DNA of 64,000 nt from Prevotella sp. (lineage in GTDB: Bacteria > Bacteroidota > Bacteroidia > Bacteroidales > Bacteroidaceae): positions 1 through 64,000 of the forward strand of contig JAFRRN010000077.1 of assembly GCA_017428055.1 (NCBI GenBank), in the 5' to 3' direction. Below are positions 18,321-27,766 of this stretch, one piece after another (the first letter of the stretch is position 1; every line of letters starts with the position of its first letter). The position numbers and the translations under genes are program-made. The notes beneath the pieces were generated by a model. That model ran no database searches. It saw only the letters and a list, made by a program, of their open reading frames with translations, and was not told where the DNA came from.

Positions 18321-19079
18321 CTATTGGTCAGGATTCTCTACATATCCCTGATATTCAGGAATAAGACCACTCATGATTATCTTGTAACTCTGCTCTTCTG
18401 CCTGACGGACATTCTCCACACCTTTGCCGATGGGAGGAATAGGCTGGTGGATGGTCAGTGAGAGCGGATGCCAACAGACAAAATGCCCATCGCGCATACG
18501 TGGCATGACATCAAATGAACCATTGATGGTTATTGGCACCACCGGCAACTGCAAGTCGTCTGCAAGCATAAAAGCACCGCGCCGAAACAAGCCCATGTGT
18601 CCCGTGAATGTTCGCGACCCCTCGGGGAATACGAATAGCGACATACCCTCTCTTAATATCTCACGTGCCTTATCATAAGTCTGGCGAACCTTGCTGGGTC
18701 CCCGTTTGTCAACGAAGATTTGGTGAGATGCCTCGCAGGCAATTCCCACGAGGGGAATCTTTCGCAACTGTCGTTTCATCATCCATTTGAAGTTTCGGTT
18801 TAAGAAACCGTAAACCAAGAATATATCGAAAGCCCCTTGGTGGTTGCTCACGAACACGTATGACTGATTGCTGTCTAAGTTTTCCCTCCCCTCCACTTTG
18901 ACGGGAAGGAGCAAGATGCGGACAATAAACCATCCCCACCACTTGCCAGGGTAATAACCCCAGAAATGACCATTACCTATCCAGCAACCCACCATCACGG
19001 TGATAGCTGTGATGATAGTAGCAAGAAGCCCTAATGGCAATGCCACAAACAGTTGATATATCCTATACAGATATTTCAT
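18321..19079 (-). CDS. 1-acyl-sn-glycerol-3-phosphate acyltransferase (PlsC family)
   Basis: 252 residues. It acylates lysophosphatidic acid to phosphatidic acid in membrane lipid synthesis. N-terminal hydrophobic segments (about 10-35) are followed by the HX4D motif (NHQGAFD, near 80) and the FPEGSRTF motif (near 150). Gap to the upstream metallophosphoesterase is 3 bp. PlsC itself is the simplest reading; a paralogue acylating another lipid cannot be excluded. Confidence 0.9.
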   Translation of the reverse strand: MKYLYRIYQLFVALPLGLLATIITAITVMVGCWIGNGHFWGYYPGKWWGWFIVRILLLPVKVEGRENLDSNQSYVFVSNHQGAFDIFLVYGFLNRNFKWMMKRQLRKIPLVGIACEASHQIFVDKRGPSKVRQTYDKAREILREGMSLFVFPEGSRTFTGHMGLFRRGAFMLADDLQLPVVPITINGSFDVMPRMRDGHFVCWHPLSLTIHQPIPPIGKGVENVRQAEEQSYKIIMSGLIPEYQGYVENPDQ

Positions 19080-19082
19080 CTC

Positions 19083-20252
19083 CTACCTTTCCCTTCTTAA
19101 GGTGATAACCGCTATCTCTGGCGACACGCCGTAACGGAATGGGATGAGGGCGCCGATACCCGAAGTAACATATAGCATCCTGCCATCTTCCGTATACAAA
19201 CCATAGCCATCCGTTGTCCTCAACCGCGAGAATCGATAGCCAAAGAGTTTCACCTGTCCACCATGGAAATGTCCACTCAATGTCAATTGTGCCTTTGAGA
19301 ATGTCAGGATGGAGTCACGCCATGTCTGTGGGGTGTGTTGCATCATGATGACGAAGGAGCCTTCCCTAACCTCATTCAATGACTTGGCAAGATTCATCTT
19401 GGTGTGTTCCTTCTTCATGCAGCCACTCTCCTCGCCCGCAATGACAATCGACTTGTCGCCACGGCGGATGGAACGGTGTTCGTTACGAAGCAACGTCCAC
19501 CCATATTGAGTCTGCCTACTTGCCATCTCACGCATATTGGCAGCCTCGATGGCAGGATCCTCATGAGTATAATCATTATAGTCATGGTTACCCAAGACGG
19601 AAAAGACACCGTCCTTGGCTTTTAGTTTCATGAGGATGTCCTGCACGGGATATAGTTCCGAAGGCTTCACGTTCTGCAAGTCGCCGAGGAATAGGATGGC
19701 ATCTGCCTTCTGTGCGTTGATAGAATCAACATCCCTTTCCAGCAACTTCTTCCGCCATCCCGTGAAACTACCAACGTGCGCATCAGAGAACACGACGAGG
19801 CGATAGCCGTCAAAGGCAGCGGGCAAGTCCTTGAACGACAGTTCCATCCTATTGACGTCCAACTGCCGAACACCTATCGTACTGCCATAGATAAGGACAA
19901 ACACAGCATACACCGCCAAGAAAAACCCAACGAGATTTCCCCAGTTCCTGCGTGTGTTACGTATGATGCACCATGCTTTACCAAAAGCAGAACAGAGTGC
20001 ATAAATGGTAACTGGAACCACGAGGATTCCTAAGAGAAATAAATACACATTGACTATCCCGATATTATCGGGAATAAAATTCTTCGTAAACGATAGATAT
20101 ATCGTGTACAGAATCATGAATACGGCTGGTGCCCACCACAAAAGGCGTTTCAGCCTATTACCCCTAAAACGTTTCTTGAGATAGCGTTTTTCCAAATACC
20201 AATAGGAAAACACTATCATGAATAAAATAAATATTGATATTCTTGCTATCAT
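19083..20252 (-). CDS. Membrane-anchored metallophosphoesterase
   Basis: 389 residues. Four or so N-terminal membrane segments (about 1-20, 35-55, 65-90, 105-130) precede a calcineurin-like phosphoesterase domain with metal ligands in FSDAHVG, LGDLQN, LGNHDYND and LSGHFHGG. Proteins of this shape are often annotated YkuE/LpxH-like; the substrate is unknown, though the neighbouring lipid gene suggests a phospholipid or lipid-A-type diphosphate. Overlaps the next gene by 4 bp. Confidence 0.88.
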   Translation of the reverse strand: MIARISIFILFMIVFSYWYLEKRYLKKRFRGNRLKRLLWWAPAVFMILYTIYLSFTKNFIPDNIGIVNVYLFLLGILVVPVTIYALCSAFGKAWCIIRNTRRNWGNLVGFFLAVYAVFVLIYGSTIGVRQLDVNRMELSFKDLPAAFDGYRLVVFSDAHVGSFTGWRKKLLERDVDSINAQKADAILFLGDLQNVKPSELYPVQDILMKLKAKDGVFSVLGNHDYNDYTHEDPAIEAANMREMASRQTQYGWTLLRNEHRSIRRGDKSIVIAGEESGCMKKEHTKMNLAKSLNEVREGSFVIMMQHTPQTWRDSILTFSKAQLTLSGHFHGGQVKLFGYRFSRLRTTDGYGLYTEDGRMLYVTSGIGALIPFRYGVSPEIAVITLRRER

Positions 20253-21046
20253 ATTATAAATCTCCTTATCAATTCTATAGGAAGACCACGGCGTCGAGCA
20301 TAGTCGCGCAATTGATCCTCGCCAATCTTTCCCAACTCAAAATAGCGGGCTTCAGGGTGTGCCATCATCAACCCCGACACACTGGCATGGGGTTGCATCA
20401 TGCCCGTCTCGGTCAAGGTTATCCCTATCTGCTTCATGCCGATGAGGTCCGAGAGGACGAAGTTGATGCTTGTATCGGGCAAAGAGGGATACCCCACAGC
20501 AGGGCGAATGCCCTGGAACGCCTCGACATGCAACTCCCGTATGGTGAGATTCTCATCGTGTGCATAGCCCCAATACTCCTTGCGAACCTCCTCGTGCATC
20601 CTCTCGGCGGTAGCTTCCGCCAAACGGTCGGCAAGGGTCTGCGCCATCATCTGCCGATACCCGTCATGCCCCTTATATTCACGCTCCATGCTGGCATCAA
20701 CGGTGGTCGCAAATACGCCCACTCGATCCTTGACACCCGATGACAGAGGACGAACGAAGTCTGCCAAGCACAGGCAAGGTGCGCCCTTCTTCCTTGGCGT
20801 TTGTTGTCGCAGCATGGGTATGCGAGTCCCTCCCACAATGATGTCATCACCATCGCTGTTGGCTTCCATAATGTCAAAGATGGCATACGTATGGTAATGC
20901 CCTTCCATATCTTGTAGCAGGGCTTGCGCCTCTGCCTTCAATTGTCGTTTCTCCGCCTCAGGCTTGCCCGTGAGTCCCCAAGCGTGGTGGAAATAGTCCC
21001 AATTGATATATGGGACAACTTCACCTATTCTATATATAAGTTTCAT
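20249..21046 (-). CDS. Stand-alone methionine synthase B12-activation domain protein
   Basis: 265 residues. The sequence matches the C-terminal SAM-binding activation domain of cobalamin-dependent methionine synthase: DFV near 105, DRLAEATAERMHEEVRKEYW (about 150-170), GIRPAVGYPSLPD (about 195-207), and TETGMMQPHASVSG. In MetH this domain drives reductive methylation of oxidised cobalamin. Here it is a separate protein overlapping pyrC by 4 bp and the phosphoesterase by 4 bp. It might reactivate a truncated MetH encoded elsewhere. Confidence 0.87.
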   Translation of the reverse strand: MKLIYRIGEVVPYINWDYFHHAWGLTGKPEAEKRQLKAEAQALLQDMEGHYHTYAIFDIMEANSDGDDIIVGGTRIPMLRQQTPRKKGAPCLCLADFVRPLSSGVKDRVGVFATTVDASMEREYKGHDGYRQMMAQTLADRLAEATAERMHEEVRKEYWGYAHDENLTIRELHVEAFQGIRPAVGYPSLPDTSINFVLSDLIGMKQIGITLTETGMMQPHASVSGLMMAHPEARYFELGKIGEDQLRDYARRRGLPIELIRRFII

Positions 21047-22380
21047 CTAAAGGCAACTTCCTCCCCCCTGTACCCATCGTCAAACTCGCCGTCACGATAG
21101 ACGACATGCCCGTTGCAGATGGTATGGGTCACTTTCCAGTTGAACAAATGCCCCAAGAGCGGACTCCATCGGCACTTGCTCTGGATGATTTCTTCCGTCA
21201 CCGTCCAAGGACAATGTGGCTTGACGATGGTGATGTCTGCCTTACCACCTTCACGGATGAATCCCCTATCCCGAACCTCAAAGAGTCGGGCAGGGTTGTG
21301 TGCCATCAGTTCTACCAACCGCTCAATGGTCAACACCCCCTCGTCAACCAATCCTAACATAATGGGAAGTGAGAATTGTATCATGGGCATCCCCGAAGCC
21401 GCCCTCGCACATCCTCCCAACTTTTGGGAGAGCAGATGGGGTGCATGGTCTGTGACGACGGTGGCAATCTTTCCATGTGTCAAAGCCTGACGGAGCATAT
21501 CCCTGTCATGCTCCGTCTTCACGGCGGGGTTGCATTTGATAAGCCCACCCTTCGCTTGGTAGTCCTTTTCCGAAAAGAGCAAATGGGCAATGACCGCTTC
21601 CGCCGTTATCTGGGAACCTACGCTACCATCCAACATGTCAAGTTCCTTGGCGGTAGAGACATGGGCTACATGTAGCCGTGTGCCATGCTCACGCGCCAAC
21701 TCAATAGCCAACGATGACGACTTGACACAAGCCTCCTCCGATCGTATTACAGGGTGAAACCGTATATCGGGATCATCGCCATACTTCTCTTTCATCGCTT
21801 GCATATTGCGGTCGATGGTGGGAGTGTCCTCACAATGGGCCATCAATGGCAACCCTACGTTCTTTACCGCCTCAAAGACCGATGCCAATGATTCGCGCCC
21901 TCCAACCTGCATGTTGCCCGTACTGGCACCCATGAACAATTTTATGCCAGGGAGGCGATGCCTGTCAAGGCGTTGGAAATCACCATTATTATCACCCGTT
22001 GCCCCAAAAAAGAAGCCGTAGTTGACATGGCTATGCCGCTTTCCCAACTCCTGTTTCTCTTCCCAAGCGGCAAGGGTGGTGGTCTGTGGGATGGTATTGG
22101 GCATGTCGAAGTATGATGTCACCCCTCCGTAAGCGGCAGCACGGCTCTCGCTATCGATGTCTGCCTTCTCTGTCAATCCCGGTTGGCGGAAATGCACATG
22201 GCTGTCGATGATGCCTGGTAAGACAAAACACCCCCTTGCATCCACCTCCAAATCGCAGATGCCAAGGGGTTGACTCGAACCTTCAATGACGGAAACAATC
22301 CTATCTGCCTCTATCGAGACAGACCCCTCAAAACATCTTCCCTCATTGACTATGTTTCCACCTCGGATTAACGTTCTCAT
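21043..22380 (-). CDS. pyrC: Dihydroorotase
   Basis: 445 residues. It catalyses ring closure of carbamoyl-aspartate to dihydroorotate in pyrimidine synthesis. Metal-binding H61 and H63 lie in IDSHVHFRQPG, with further amidohydrolase signatures (HVAHVSTAKE and VVTDHAPH). Length and motifs fit class I dihydroorotase of Bacteroidetes; allantoinase is the main alternative but no purine catabolism genes are near. Located 11 bp after the DUF4369 gene. Confidence 0.93.
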   Translation of the reverse strand: MRTLIRGGNIVNEGRCFEGSVSIEADRIVSVIEGSSQPLGICDLEVDARGCFVLPGIIDSHVHFRQPGLTEKADIDSESRAAAYGGVTSYFDMPNTIPQTTTLAAWEEKQELGKRHSHVNYGFFFGATGDNNGDFQRLDRHRLPGIKLFMGASTGNMQVGGRESLASVFEAVKNVGLPLMAHCEDTPTIDRNMQAMKEKYGDDPDIRFHPVIRSEEACVKSSSLAIELAREHGTRLHVAHVSTAKELDMLDGSVGSQITAEAVIAHLLFSEKDYQAKGGLIKCNPAVKTEHDRDMLRQALTHGKIATVVTDHAPHLLSQKLGGCARAASGMPMIQFSLPIMLGLVDEGVLTIERLVELMAHNPARLFEVRDRGFIREGGKADITIVKPHCPWTVTEEIIQSKCRWSPLLGHLFNWKVTHTICNGHVVYRDGEFDDGYRGEEVAFR

Positions 22381-22391
22381 CTCTCGTGGCT

Positions 22392-23183
22392 TTACTTGCT
22401 TCCCGCAGGTGCCGCCAACTCGTTGGGAGTGGGCGCAGGAGCCACGGGTGATTGTGGGGTGATGGGTTGTGTCGTGTTGGGCACATCCTTCATGCCATTC
22501 ATGATGGCTTGGTTCTCCTGTGCCTTTTGATAATAGTCCTTCACGTATGGGTCGTTCTTGAACTTGTCTGTCGCCTTACTCATGATGTCCTCAATCCACG
22601 GGGTCAACTCTGGATAGCGATAGCCCGCTGTCACCATAAAGAAAACCCCTGGACCCAATACATTATCGAAGTTGTCAGTGACGAAGGATGTCACCAGATG
22701 ATCCTCCTCCTCAGAGATTTGCGCCGCCTCGGCATTGAGTTTGGCGTTCACCTGCCGCATATCCTCGCCCTCCATGATGGCTTGGTCGTGCTTGTGCACG
22801 AGTTCTGCTTGCCTTGCTTTCAGTTGGTTATATTGGCTAAAGAACCTGAAAAGCTCATCGTTGAGTGGTGTGCCACTGGCTGTTTGCTGGGTTATATCAA
22901 GTTTGATGGTGATGTCGCCTTTTTCCAACACCACTGGCAGGATATTCTCATTGTCCATGAAAATGTTGGCCATACAGGCGGTGTCCACCGTCCCAGAGAA
23001 ATGAAATTGCCCATGTACCACTTCGCAGGAGTCCACATTCTTGAAGTCATTATTCCTCAATACCTTCAGATAGAGACTGTTTCCATCAAGCCCCGAGAGG
23101 TTTGACGTGCCTTGAATGTTATAGGTTCCCATGCAAGAAGTAAATGTGAGCAGCGAGAGGATTGAGTAAAAAATCTTGTTCAT
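22392..23183 (-). CDS. DUF4369 lipoprotein
   Basis: 263 residues. Lipobox FTSC with Cys17. The N-terminal beta domain (LDGNSLYLKVLRN, then the VDTACMANIFMDN segment) matches DUF4369, often found ahead of thioredoxin-like domains in Bacteroidetes. Here no CxxC thioredoxin domain follows; instead there is a helical region and a Pro/Thr/Ala-rich tail. First gene of the long minus-strand run. Function unknown. Confidence 0.8.
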   Translation of the reverse strand: MNKIFYSILSLLTFTSCMGTYNIQGTSNLSGLDGNSLYLKVLRNNDFKNVDSCEVVHGQFHFSGTVDTACMANIFMDNENILPVVLEKGDITIKLDITQQTASGTPLNDELFRFFSQYNQLKARQAELVHKHDQAIMEGEDMRQVNAKLNAEAAQISEEEDHLVTSFVTDNFDNVLGPGVFFMVTAGYRYPELTPWIEDIMSKATDKFKNDPYVKDYYQKAQENQAIMNGMKDVPNTTQPITPQSPVAPAPTPNELAAPAGSK

Positions 23184-23224
23184 AAAACTTCGTTTCTTCT
23201 TCCTACTATATAGAATCTGAATGA

Positions 23225-23232
23225 CAAAGGTA
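23225..23232 (-). promoter_or_regulatory. Promoter -7 element of the DUF4369-pyrC-mfd run
   Basis: TACCTTTG on the minus strand, about 41 bp before the DUF4369 start. The -33 region is AT-rich without TTTG. Confidence 0.5.
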
Positions 23233-23318
23233 CGATGTATTAGCGAAGTGGGAAAAAAATTTTATGCTATTTAATTGATTTGGGTAGACTTTTAGTATTT
23301 ATTCACGCAAAAAGGCGG

Positions 23319-23738
23319 CTATTCCTTCTTTAACTCAGCCGAAATGCGATGTGTGGTATACACTTCCAAGAAGACGGCAATGAGCAAAATAACCACCCAT
23401 TTGTTGTACACATAGCTCATGTATTCATAATATCCAGCATCGCCATGATACATAAACAACGGCAACAGGAAACGATATGCCGTGTCAGCCATAAGCACAC
23501 CTGAAAGGATAAAGAGGATACCCGCCAAGTCCTGGATGCGCTTCAAACGACGGACTGTAAAACTCTCCCCCTCATACGACTGCATCATCTGCACGACGGA
23601 GAACAGCGTCGCACCCGCCAAGAACAACCAGCACACCACTCGCTGCTGCCACAAGAACACAAAACAACCCACACCGATGACCATCAACAGGCCACCGATA
23701 AGAAACAAGATGCTTAAACGCTTATTTTGCTGACTCAT
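23319..23738 (-). CDS. Four-helix inner-membrane protein, unknown
   Basis: 139 residues from ATG 23738 (MSQQNKRLS); an upstream start at 23768 lies deeper inside the ftsB-like gene. Four hydrophobic segments (about 10-30, 33-48, 75-95, 112-130) predict an integral membrane protein. It overlaps the preceding FtsB-like gene by 17 bp, so it is probably co-translated. Family not identified. Confidence 0.72.
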   Translation of the reverse strand: MSQQNKRLSILFLIGGLLMVIGVGCFVFLWQQRVVCWLFLAGATLFSVVQMMQSYEGESFTVRRLKRIQDLAGILFILSGVLMADTAYRFLLPLFMYHGDAGYYEYMSYVYNKWVVILLIAVFLEVYTTHRISAELKKE

Positions 23739-24063
23739 GGCTCTGTGGAGTGGCAGGGGTAATGTCATCGCTCAACACGAAGATGTCCTCGTCGTCTGCC
23801 TTCATGAAATACCGCTCACGCGCAATCTTCTGAATGGCCTTGGGGTCGCGCTTCAGCTCGCGCAACTGCCTCATATCCACCTCGTTGCGGTCATTGTATT
23901 TCTTGATTTCAGCCTTCAAGTCACTAATCTGCAACTCATACTGGATGCGCCGCATAAAACTGTTCTCATCGACGAACCCAACGACAACGATGCCTATCAC
24001 GACCACTATCAAATACTTATAGTGATCCAAGAAATTGATTAAGCCACGGTAATACTTCTTCAT
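23722..24063 (-). CDS. FtsB/DivIC-like septum formation initiator
   Basis: 113 residues. A short cytoplasmic N-terminus, one membrane helix (about 17-35), then a coiled coil (about 38-72) ending in the family pattern DPKAIQKIARERYFMKADDE. This matches FtsB/DivIC proteins, which bridge FtsL and FtsQ in the divisome. It leads a two-gene unit with the four-helix membrane protein. Confidence 0.88.
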   Translation of the reverse strand: MKKYYRGLINFLDHYKYLIVVVIGIVVVGFVDENSFMRRIQYELQISDLKAEIKKYNDRNEVDMRQLRELKRDPKAIQKIARERYFMKADDEDIFVLSDDITPATPQSHESAK

Positions 24064-24569
24064 AATCGCTTGTTTTGCCTACAAAAGTAAACAAAAAAAC
24101 GGAAAACGGAAAAAAGAATGACCGATTTTTTTGAAAGCAAAGCAATTACGATACCCAAAACCGACGTGTAATAAGTGATGAAAAATGTTGACAAAACAAT
24201 GATTGGGGAAAAACGCGAAATAGAATCATTGAAGATAATCGAATCATCCAGATTATCCAGAATTTCTGGAAAATCCAGACGAAAGTAGCCATTTAACATT
24301 TTTTGGGCGGCATCCGTCGGCGATAGATGCCGCATCCGTCACACGTAGATGGGGCATTTATGGGGCGCGGATGCCCCCCAAATAATGTTAAAATGCCACA
24401 TTTACAGGCGGCAAGAGACACCCTTGTTTCGTATATCATTGATATTCAGCGACTTGCAGAAAAGCGAAAAAAAGGGCGTTTTTCCAGCCAAAGACAAGGT
24501 TGGTGGCAAATAACGCAGCCACGGAGGCTCATTTCATGACATTATTTTGACGATTTCGGGAAAAATGCT
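24064..24569. other. Intergenic region between ftsB-like gene and aroB
   Basis: A long divergent spacer. It holds a minus-strand -7 candidate (TACTTTTG, 24082-24089), the palindromic element at 24291-24394, and the aroB promoter -33 at the right end. No supported gene. Confidence 0.5.
24291..24394. repeat. Palindromic intergenic element, copy 2
   Basis: The left arm ATTTAACATTTTTTGGGCGG and the right arm ending CCCCCCAAATAATGTTAAAAT are inverted copies with a few mismatches. The interior is GC-rich with further inverted words (GATGCCGCATCCGTC). Same family as 594-697 and 57239-57339. Confidence 0.75.
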
Positions 24570-24577
24570 TATCTTTG
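24546..24577 (+). promoter_or_regulatory. aroB promoter
   Basis: TTTG (24546-24549), 20 bp, TATCTTTG (24570-24577): full Bacteroidetes consensus, about 28 bp before the aroB start. Confidence 0.8.
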
Positions 24578-24605
24578 CAGGCGATTATTATTCAGTTGGT
24601 ATGTT

Positions 24606-25667
24606 ATGGAACAGAGGATTGTTATTTCGGAGAACTTACAAACAGACATCGCCATAGCCATCTCGGAATGCGAGCATGACAGGCTGTTTGTCTTGGTAGA
24701 CGAGACCACTAAACAGGAATGCTGGCAACGGATTAAGCAATATATGTGCTTGCGCAACGCACAACTGATAACCATCGGTGCCACCGACACGCACAAAGAC
24801 CTCGAGTCGTTGGCACACGTATGGAAGGCGTTGGGCGACGGTGGGGCTACGCGCCACTCATGTCTGGTCAACCTTGGTGGCGGCATGGTGACAGACCTTG
24901 GCGGTTTCGCCGCCTCCACCTTCAAGCGTGGCATCGACTTCATCAACATCCCCACCACCCTATTGGCGATGGTAGACGCGTCGGTGGGCGGCAAGACGGG
25001 CATCAACTTCAATGGATTGAAGAACGAGATAGGTGTTTTCAATGATGCCAAGTTTGTCATCCTCAACACACAATTCCTCGAGACGCTCGACGCGGAGAAT
25101 ATCCGCTCGGGCTATGCCGAGATGCTCAAGCACGGCTTGATTAGCGAGGAAAAGATGTGGGCTGAATTAGTAAACTTCCCCTTATGTGAACTTCCCGACG
25201 GGAAACACCTACAACAGTTGCAGCGGATGGTCGCCGAGTCAGTGGCTGTCAAGGAACATATCGTGGACATTGACCCACGGGAACAGGGCTTGCGCAAGGC
25301 ATTGAACCTCGGCCACACATTTGGCCACGCCTTCGAGTCTTGGTCGATGAAACACGATAAGCCCGTGCTCCATGGCTATGCCGTGGCATTCGGCTTGGTG
25401 TGCGAGCTATACCTCAGCGTCGTGAAGACTGGCTTCCCGACGGACAAGATGCGCCAGACGGTGGCTTTCATCAAGGAGAATTACGGAACCATCGGCATCA
25501 CTTGCGACGACTATGACGGGCTGATCGCCTTGATGAGACACGACAAGAAGAACACGGCAGACACCATCAACTTCACCCTCTTGGGCAACATTGGCGACAT
25601 CCGCATCAACCAAACTGCCACCGAAGACGAAATCAAGGAGGCATTTGACTTCCTGCGGGAGGGATGA
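24606..25667 (+). CDS. aroB: 3-dehydroquinate synthase
   Basis: 353 residues. It converts DAHP to 3-dehydroquinate in the shikimate pathway, using NAD and a divalent metal. The NAD-binding loop NLGGGMVTDLGGF, the PTTLLAMVDASVGGKTGINF block, and the metal ligands in LGHTFGHAFE are all present. Own consensus promoter. The downstream GH43 gene starts 59 bp after its stop. Confidence 0.96.
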   Translation: MEQRIVISENLQTDIAIAISECEHDRLFVLVDETTKQECWQRIKQYMCLRNAQLITIGATDTHKDLESLAHVWKALGDGGATRHSCLVNLGGGMVTDLGGFAASTFKRGIDFINIPTTLLAMVDASVGGKTGINFNGLKNEIGVFNDAKFVILNTQFLETLDAENIRSGYAEMLKHGLISEEKMWAELVNFPLCELPDGKHLQQLQRMVAESVAVKEHIVDIDPREQGLRKALNLGHTFGHAFESWSMKHDKPVLHGYAVAFGLVCELYLSVVKTGFPTDKMRQTVAFIKENYGTIGITCDDYDGLIALMRHDKKNTADTINFTLLGNIGDIRINQTATEDEIKEAFDFLREG

Positions 25668-25726
25668 GCCTAATCCATACATCATTTATCATACAACAAT
25701 TTCATTAAAGACAAAATAAAAAACCT

Positions 25727-26755
25727 ATGCGCTTACACTTTTTTACCTTTTTACTTTTGTACCTTTTCACCTTTTCTTTCAACGTGAATGCCCAGCGATT
25801 TAGCGGCAACCCCATCCTGATGGGATTCCATGCAGACCCCGAAGTGATGTACTCGCACCAGACGGGACGCTATTACATCTACTCCACCACCGACGGCACA
25901 CCCGGCTGGGGCGGCTGGTACTTCACGTGCTTCTCGTCGGCAGACCTGACGATGTGGAAATATGAGGGCATCATCCTCAATCTCCCCCGCGACACGAAGT
26001 GGGCAAGCGGCAACGCCTGGGCACCGTGCATCGAGGAGAAGTTGGTGGACGGCAAATACAAATACTATTATTATTACAGCGGCGAGACGGGACACGGCAA
26101 GGCGATAGGCGTTGCCATCGCCGACTCACCCACCGGGCCATTCGTGGACCCCGGCAAGCCCATCATCGACAAACGGCCAGAGGGGCAGAAGAATGGGCAG
26201 CAGATTGACGTGGACGTGTTTACCGACCCCGACACGGGAAAGAGCTATCTCTACTGGGGAAACGGATATATGGCGGGCGCGGAGCTGAACGACGACATGA
26301 CCTCCATCAAGGAAGAGACCGTCGTAAGGATGACCCCGCGCGGCGGCACGTTGCAGGATTATGCCTACCGTGAGGGCACCTACGTGTTCAAGCGCAATGG
26401 CATCTATTACTTCTTGTGGAGCGTAGACGACACGGGGTCGACCAACTACCATGTGGCATACGGCACGAGCGACTCGCCTTTAGGCCCCATCCAAGTCGCA
26501 GAGAACCCCGTCATCCTCATCCAAGACCCCGAACAGGAGATCTATGGCACGGCGCACAACAGCGTGTTGCAAATCCCCGGTCGCGATGAGTGGTATATCG
26601 TCTACCACCGCATCAACAAGAACTACATCGAGAAGGACAAAGCCCCCGGCATCCACCGCGAGGTGTGCATCGACAAGATGGAGTTCAACGCCGACGGCAC
26701 GATTAAACCAACCAAGCCCACACGGCAGGGTGTGAGGCAGCTCAATAATCATTAA
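25727..26755 (+). CDS. Glycoside hydrolase family 43 enzyme
   Basis: 342 residues with a signal peptide (cleavage after VNAQ). A five-bladed propeller fits GH43, enzymes that cut arabinofuranosyl or xylosyl residues from plant polysaccharides. Probable catalytic residues: base D37 (FHADPEV), pKa modulator D161 (QIDVDVFTDPDTG), and acid E216 (YREGTYVF). No accessory module. Exact specificity cannot be read, but an arabinan or xylan target is likely, consistent with the GH127 arabinofuranosidase at 33742. Confidence 0.88.
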   Translation: MRLHFFTFLLLYLFTFSFNVNAQRFSGNPILMGFHADPEVMYSHQTGRYYIYSTTDGTPGWGGWYFTCFSSADLTMWKYEGIILNLPRDTKWASGNAWAPCIEEKLVDGKYKYYYYYSGETGHGKAIGVAIADSPTGPFVDPGKPIIDKRPEGQKNGQQIDVDVFTDPDTGKSYLYWGNGYMAGAELNDDMTSIKEETVVRMTPRGGTLQDYAYREGTYVFKRNGIYYFLWSVDDTGSTNYHVAYGTSDSPLGPIQVAENPVILIQDPEQEIYGTAHNSVLQIPGRDEWYIVYHRINKNYIEKDKAPGIHREVCIDKMEFNADGTIKPTKPTRQGVRQLNNH

Positions 26756-26818
26756 AGATGAAAAATGAAAGATGAAATAGTAAGCATTTCTTTAATGTTT
26801 AATGTTTCATCTTTAATG
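26750..26818 (+). terminator. Inverted repeat after the GH43 gene
   Basis: CATTAAAGATGAAA (26750-26763, overlapping the stop codon) and TTTCATCTTTAATG (26805-26818) are perfect inverted arms flanking about 41 nt. Probably a transcription stop before the next promoter. Confidence 0.45.
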
Positions 26819-26820
26819 TT

Positions 26821-26851
26821 TTTGGGCTTTCCCTTTTGTTTATTACCTTTG
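26821..26851 (+). promoter_or_regulatory. Promoter of the GT2 gene
   Basis: TTTG (26821-26824), 19 bp, TACCTTTG (26844-26851): full consensus, 21 bp before ATG 26873. It supports that start over the upstream in-frame ATG at 26765. Confidence 0.75.
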
Positions 26852-26872
26852 CAAGCCCAAAGTGAAGATGCG

Positions 26873-27634
26873 ATGAAGGTAACCATCATTACCGTAGCCT
26901 ATAATAGTGCCAAGACATTAGCCGATGCCATCGAGTCTGTATACAACCAGACATACGATGACATCGACTATTGGATTATTGATGGACAATCCACAGACTC
27001 CACGATAGACATCATTAAAAGCTACGAAAATAAGTTCAAAGGACGGTTACATTGGGTATCAGAGAAAGACAAAGGCATCTATGATGCCATGAACAAGGGG
27101 ATTCGCCTATCCATGGGAGACATCATTGGCATCTTAAACTCTGACGACTTCTTCACCTCAAACGATGTCATTGAGAGGATGGTTTCACAGTTTACTGACG
27201 ACGTAGATGCCATTTACGGCGATGTCCATTTCGTGAAAGAAGCCAACCTTAACAAGTCTGTAAGATATTATTCAGGCAGTATTTTCAAGCCTTGGCTTGT
27301 CAAATTTGGCTTTGTTCCCCCGCATCCATCCTTCTATGCCCGCCGTGAGGTGTTTGACAAGTATGGCCTCTATGACGACTCGTATAAGATTTCTGCAGAT
27401 TTCGAGATGATTACCCGCCTTTGTTGTAGGCATCACGTGAAGATGAAGTACCTGCATTTAGACTTCGTGAGTATGCGTATAGGCGGAGCGAGTACACGGA
27501 GTTGGAAGAGCAGGATGGAAGGGACAAGGGAGGTTGTCCGCGCCTGTCGTAACCAAGACATCAAGACATGTAGACTGATGGTTTACATGAAATATCCCAT
27601 CAAGATTATCGAGTCCTTGCTGATACGCAAGTAA
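26873..27634 (+). CDS. Glycosyltransferase family 2
   Basis: 253 residues from ATG 26873, which gives a typical GT2 start (MKVTIITVAYNSAKTL). Nucleotide-sugar and metal motifs: IIDGQSTDST (about 50-60), KGIYDAMNKGI, and the DxD-like LNSDDF. It resembles transferases of capsule or exopolysaccharide clusters. The next gene encodes an undecaprenyl-phosphate sugar transferase, so the two probably build one surface glycan. Confidence 0.88.
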   Translation: MKVTIITVAYNSAKTLADAIESVYNQTYDDIDYWIIDGQSTDSTIDIIKSYENKFKGRLHWVSEKDKGIYDAMNKGIRLSMGDIIGILNSDDFFTSNDVIERMVSQFTDDVDAIYGDVHFVKEANLNKSVRYYSGSIFKPWLVKFGFVPPHPSFYARREVFDKYGLYDDSYKISADFEMITRLCCRHHVKMKYLHLDFVSMRIGGASTRSWKSRMEGTREVVRACRNQDIKTCRLMVYMKYPIKIIESLLIRK

Positions 27635-27766
27635 GACCACCACGATACGGTGGCATCATGCCTTTTCGGGTATCTTTTTGCATTTTTTATTCCAATGTTT
27701 TTTAATGTTTATATAATAAATGTTGAAAAATGTCGTTTTAACTATGTAAACAAATCAATATTGGGA

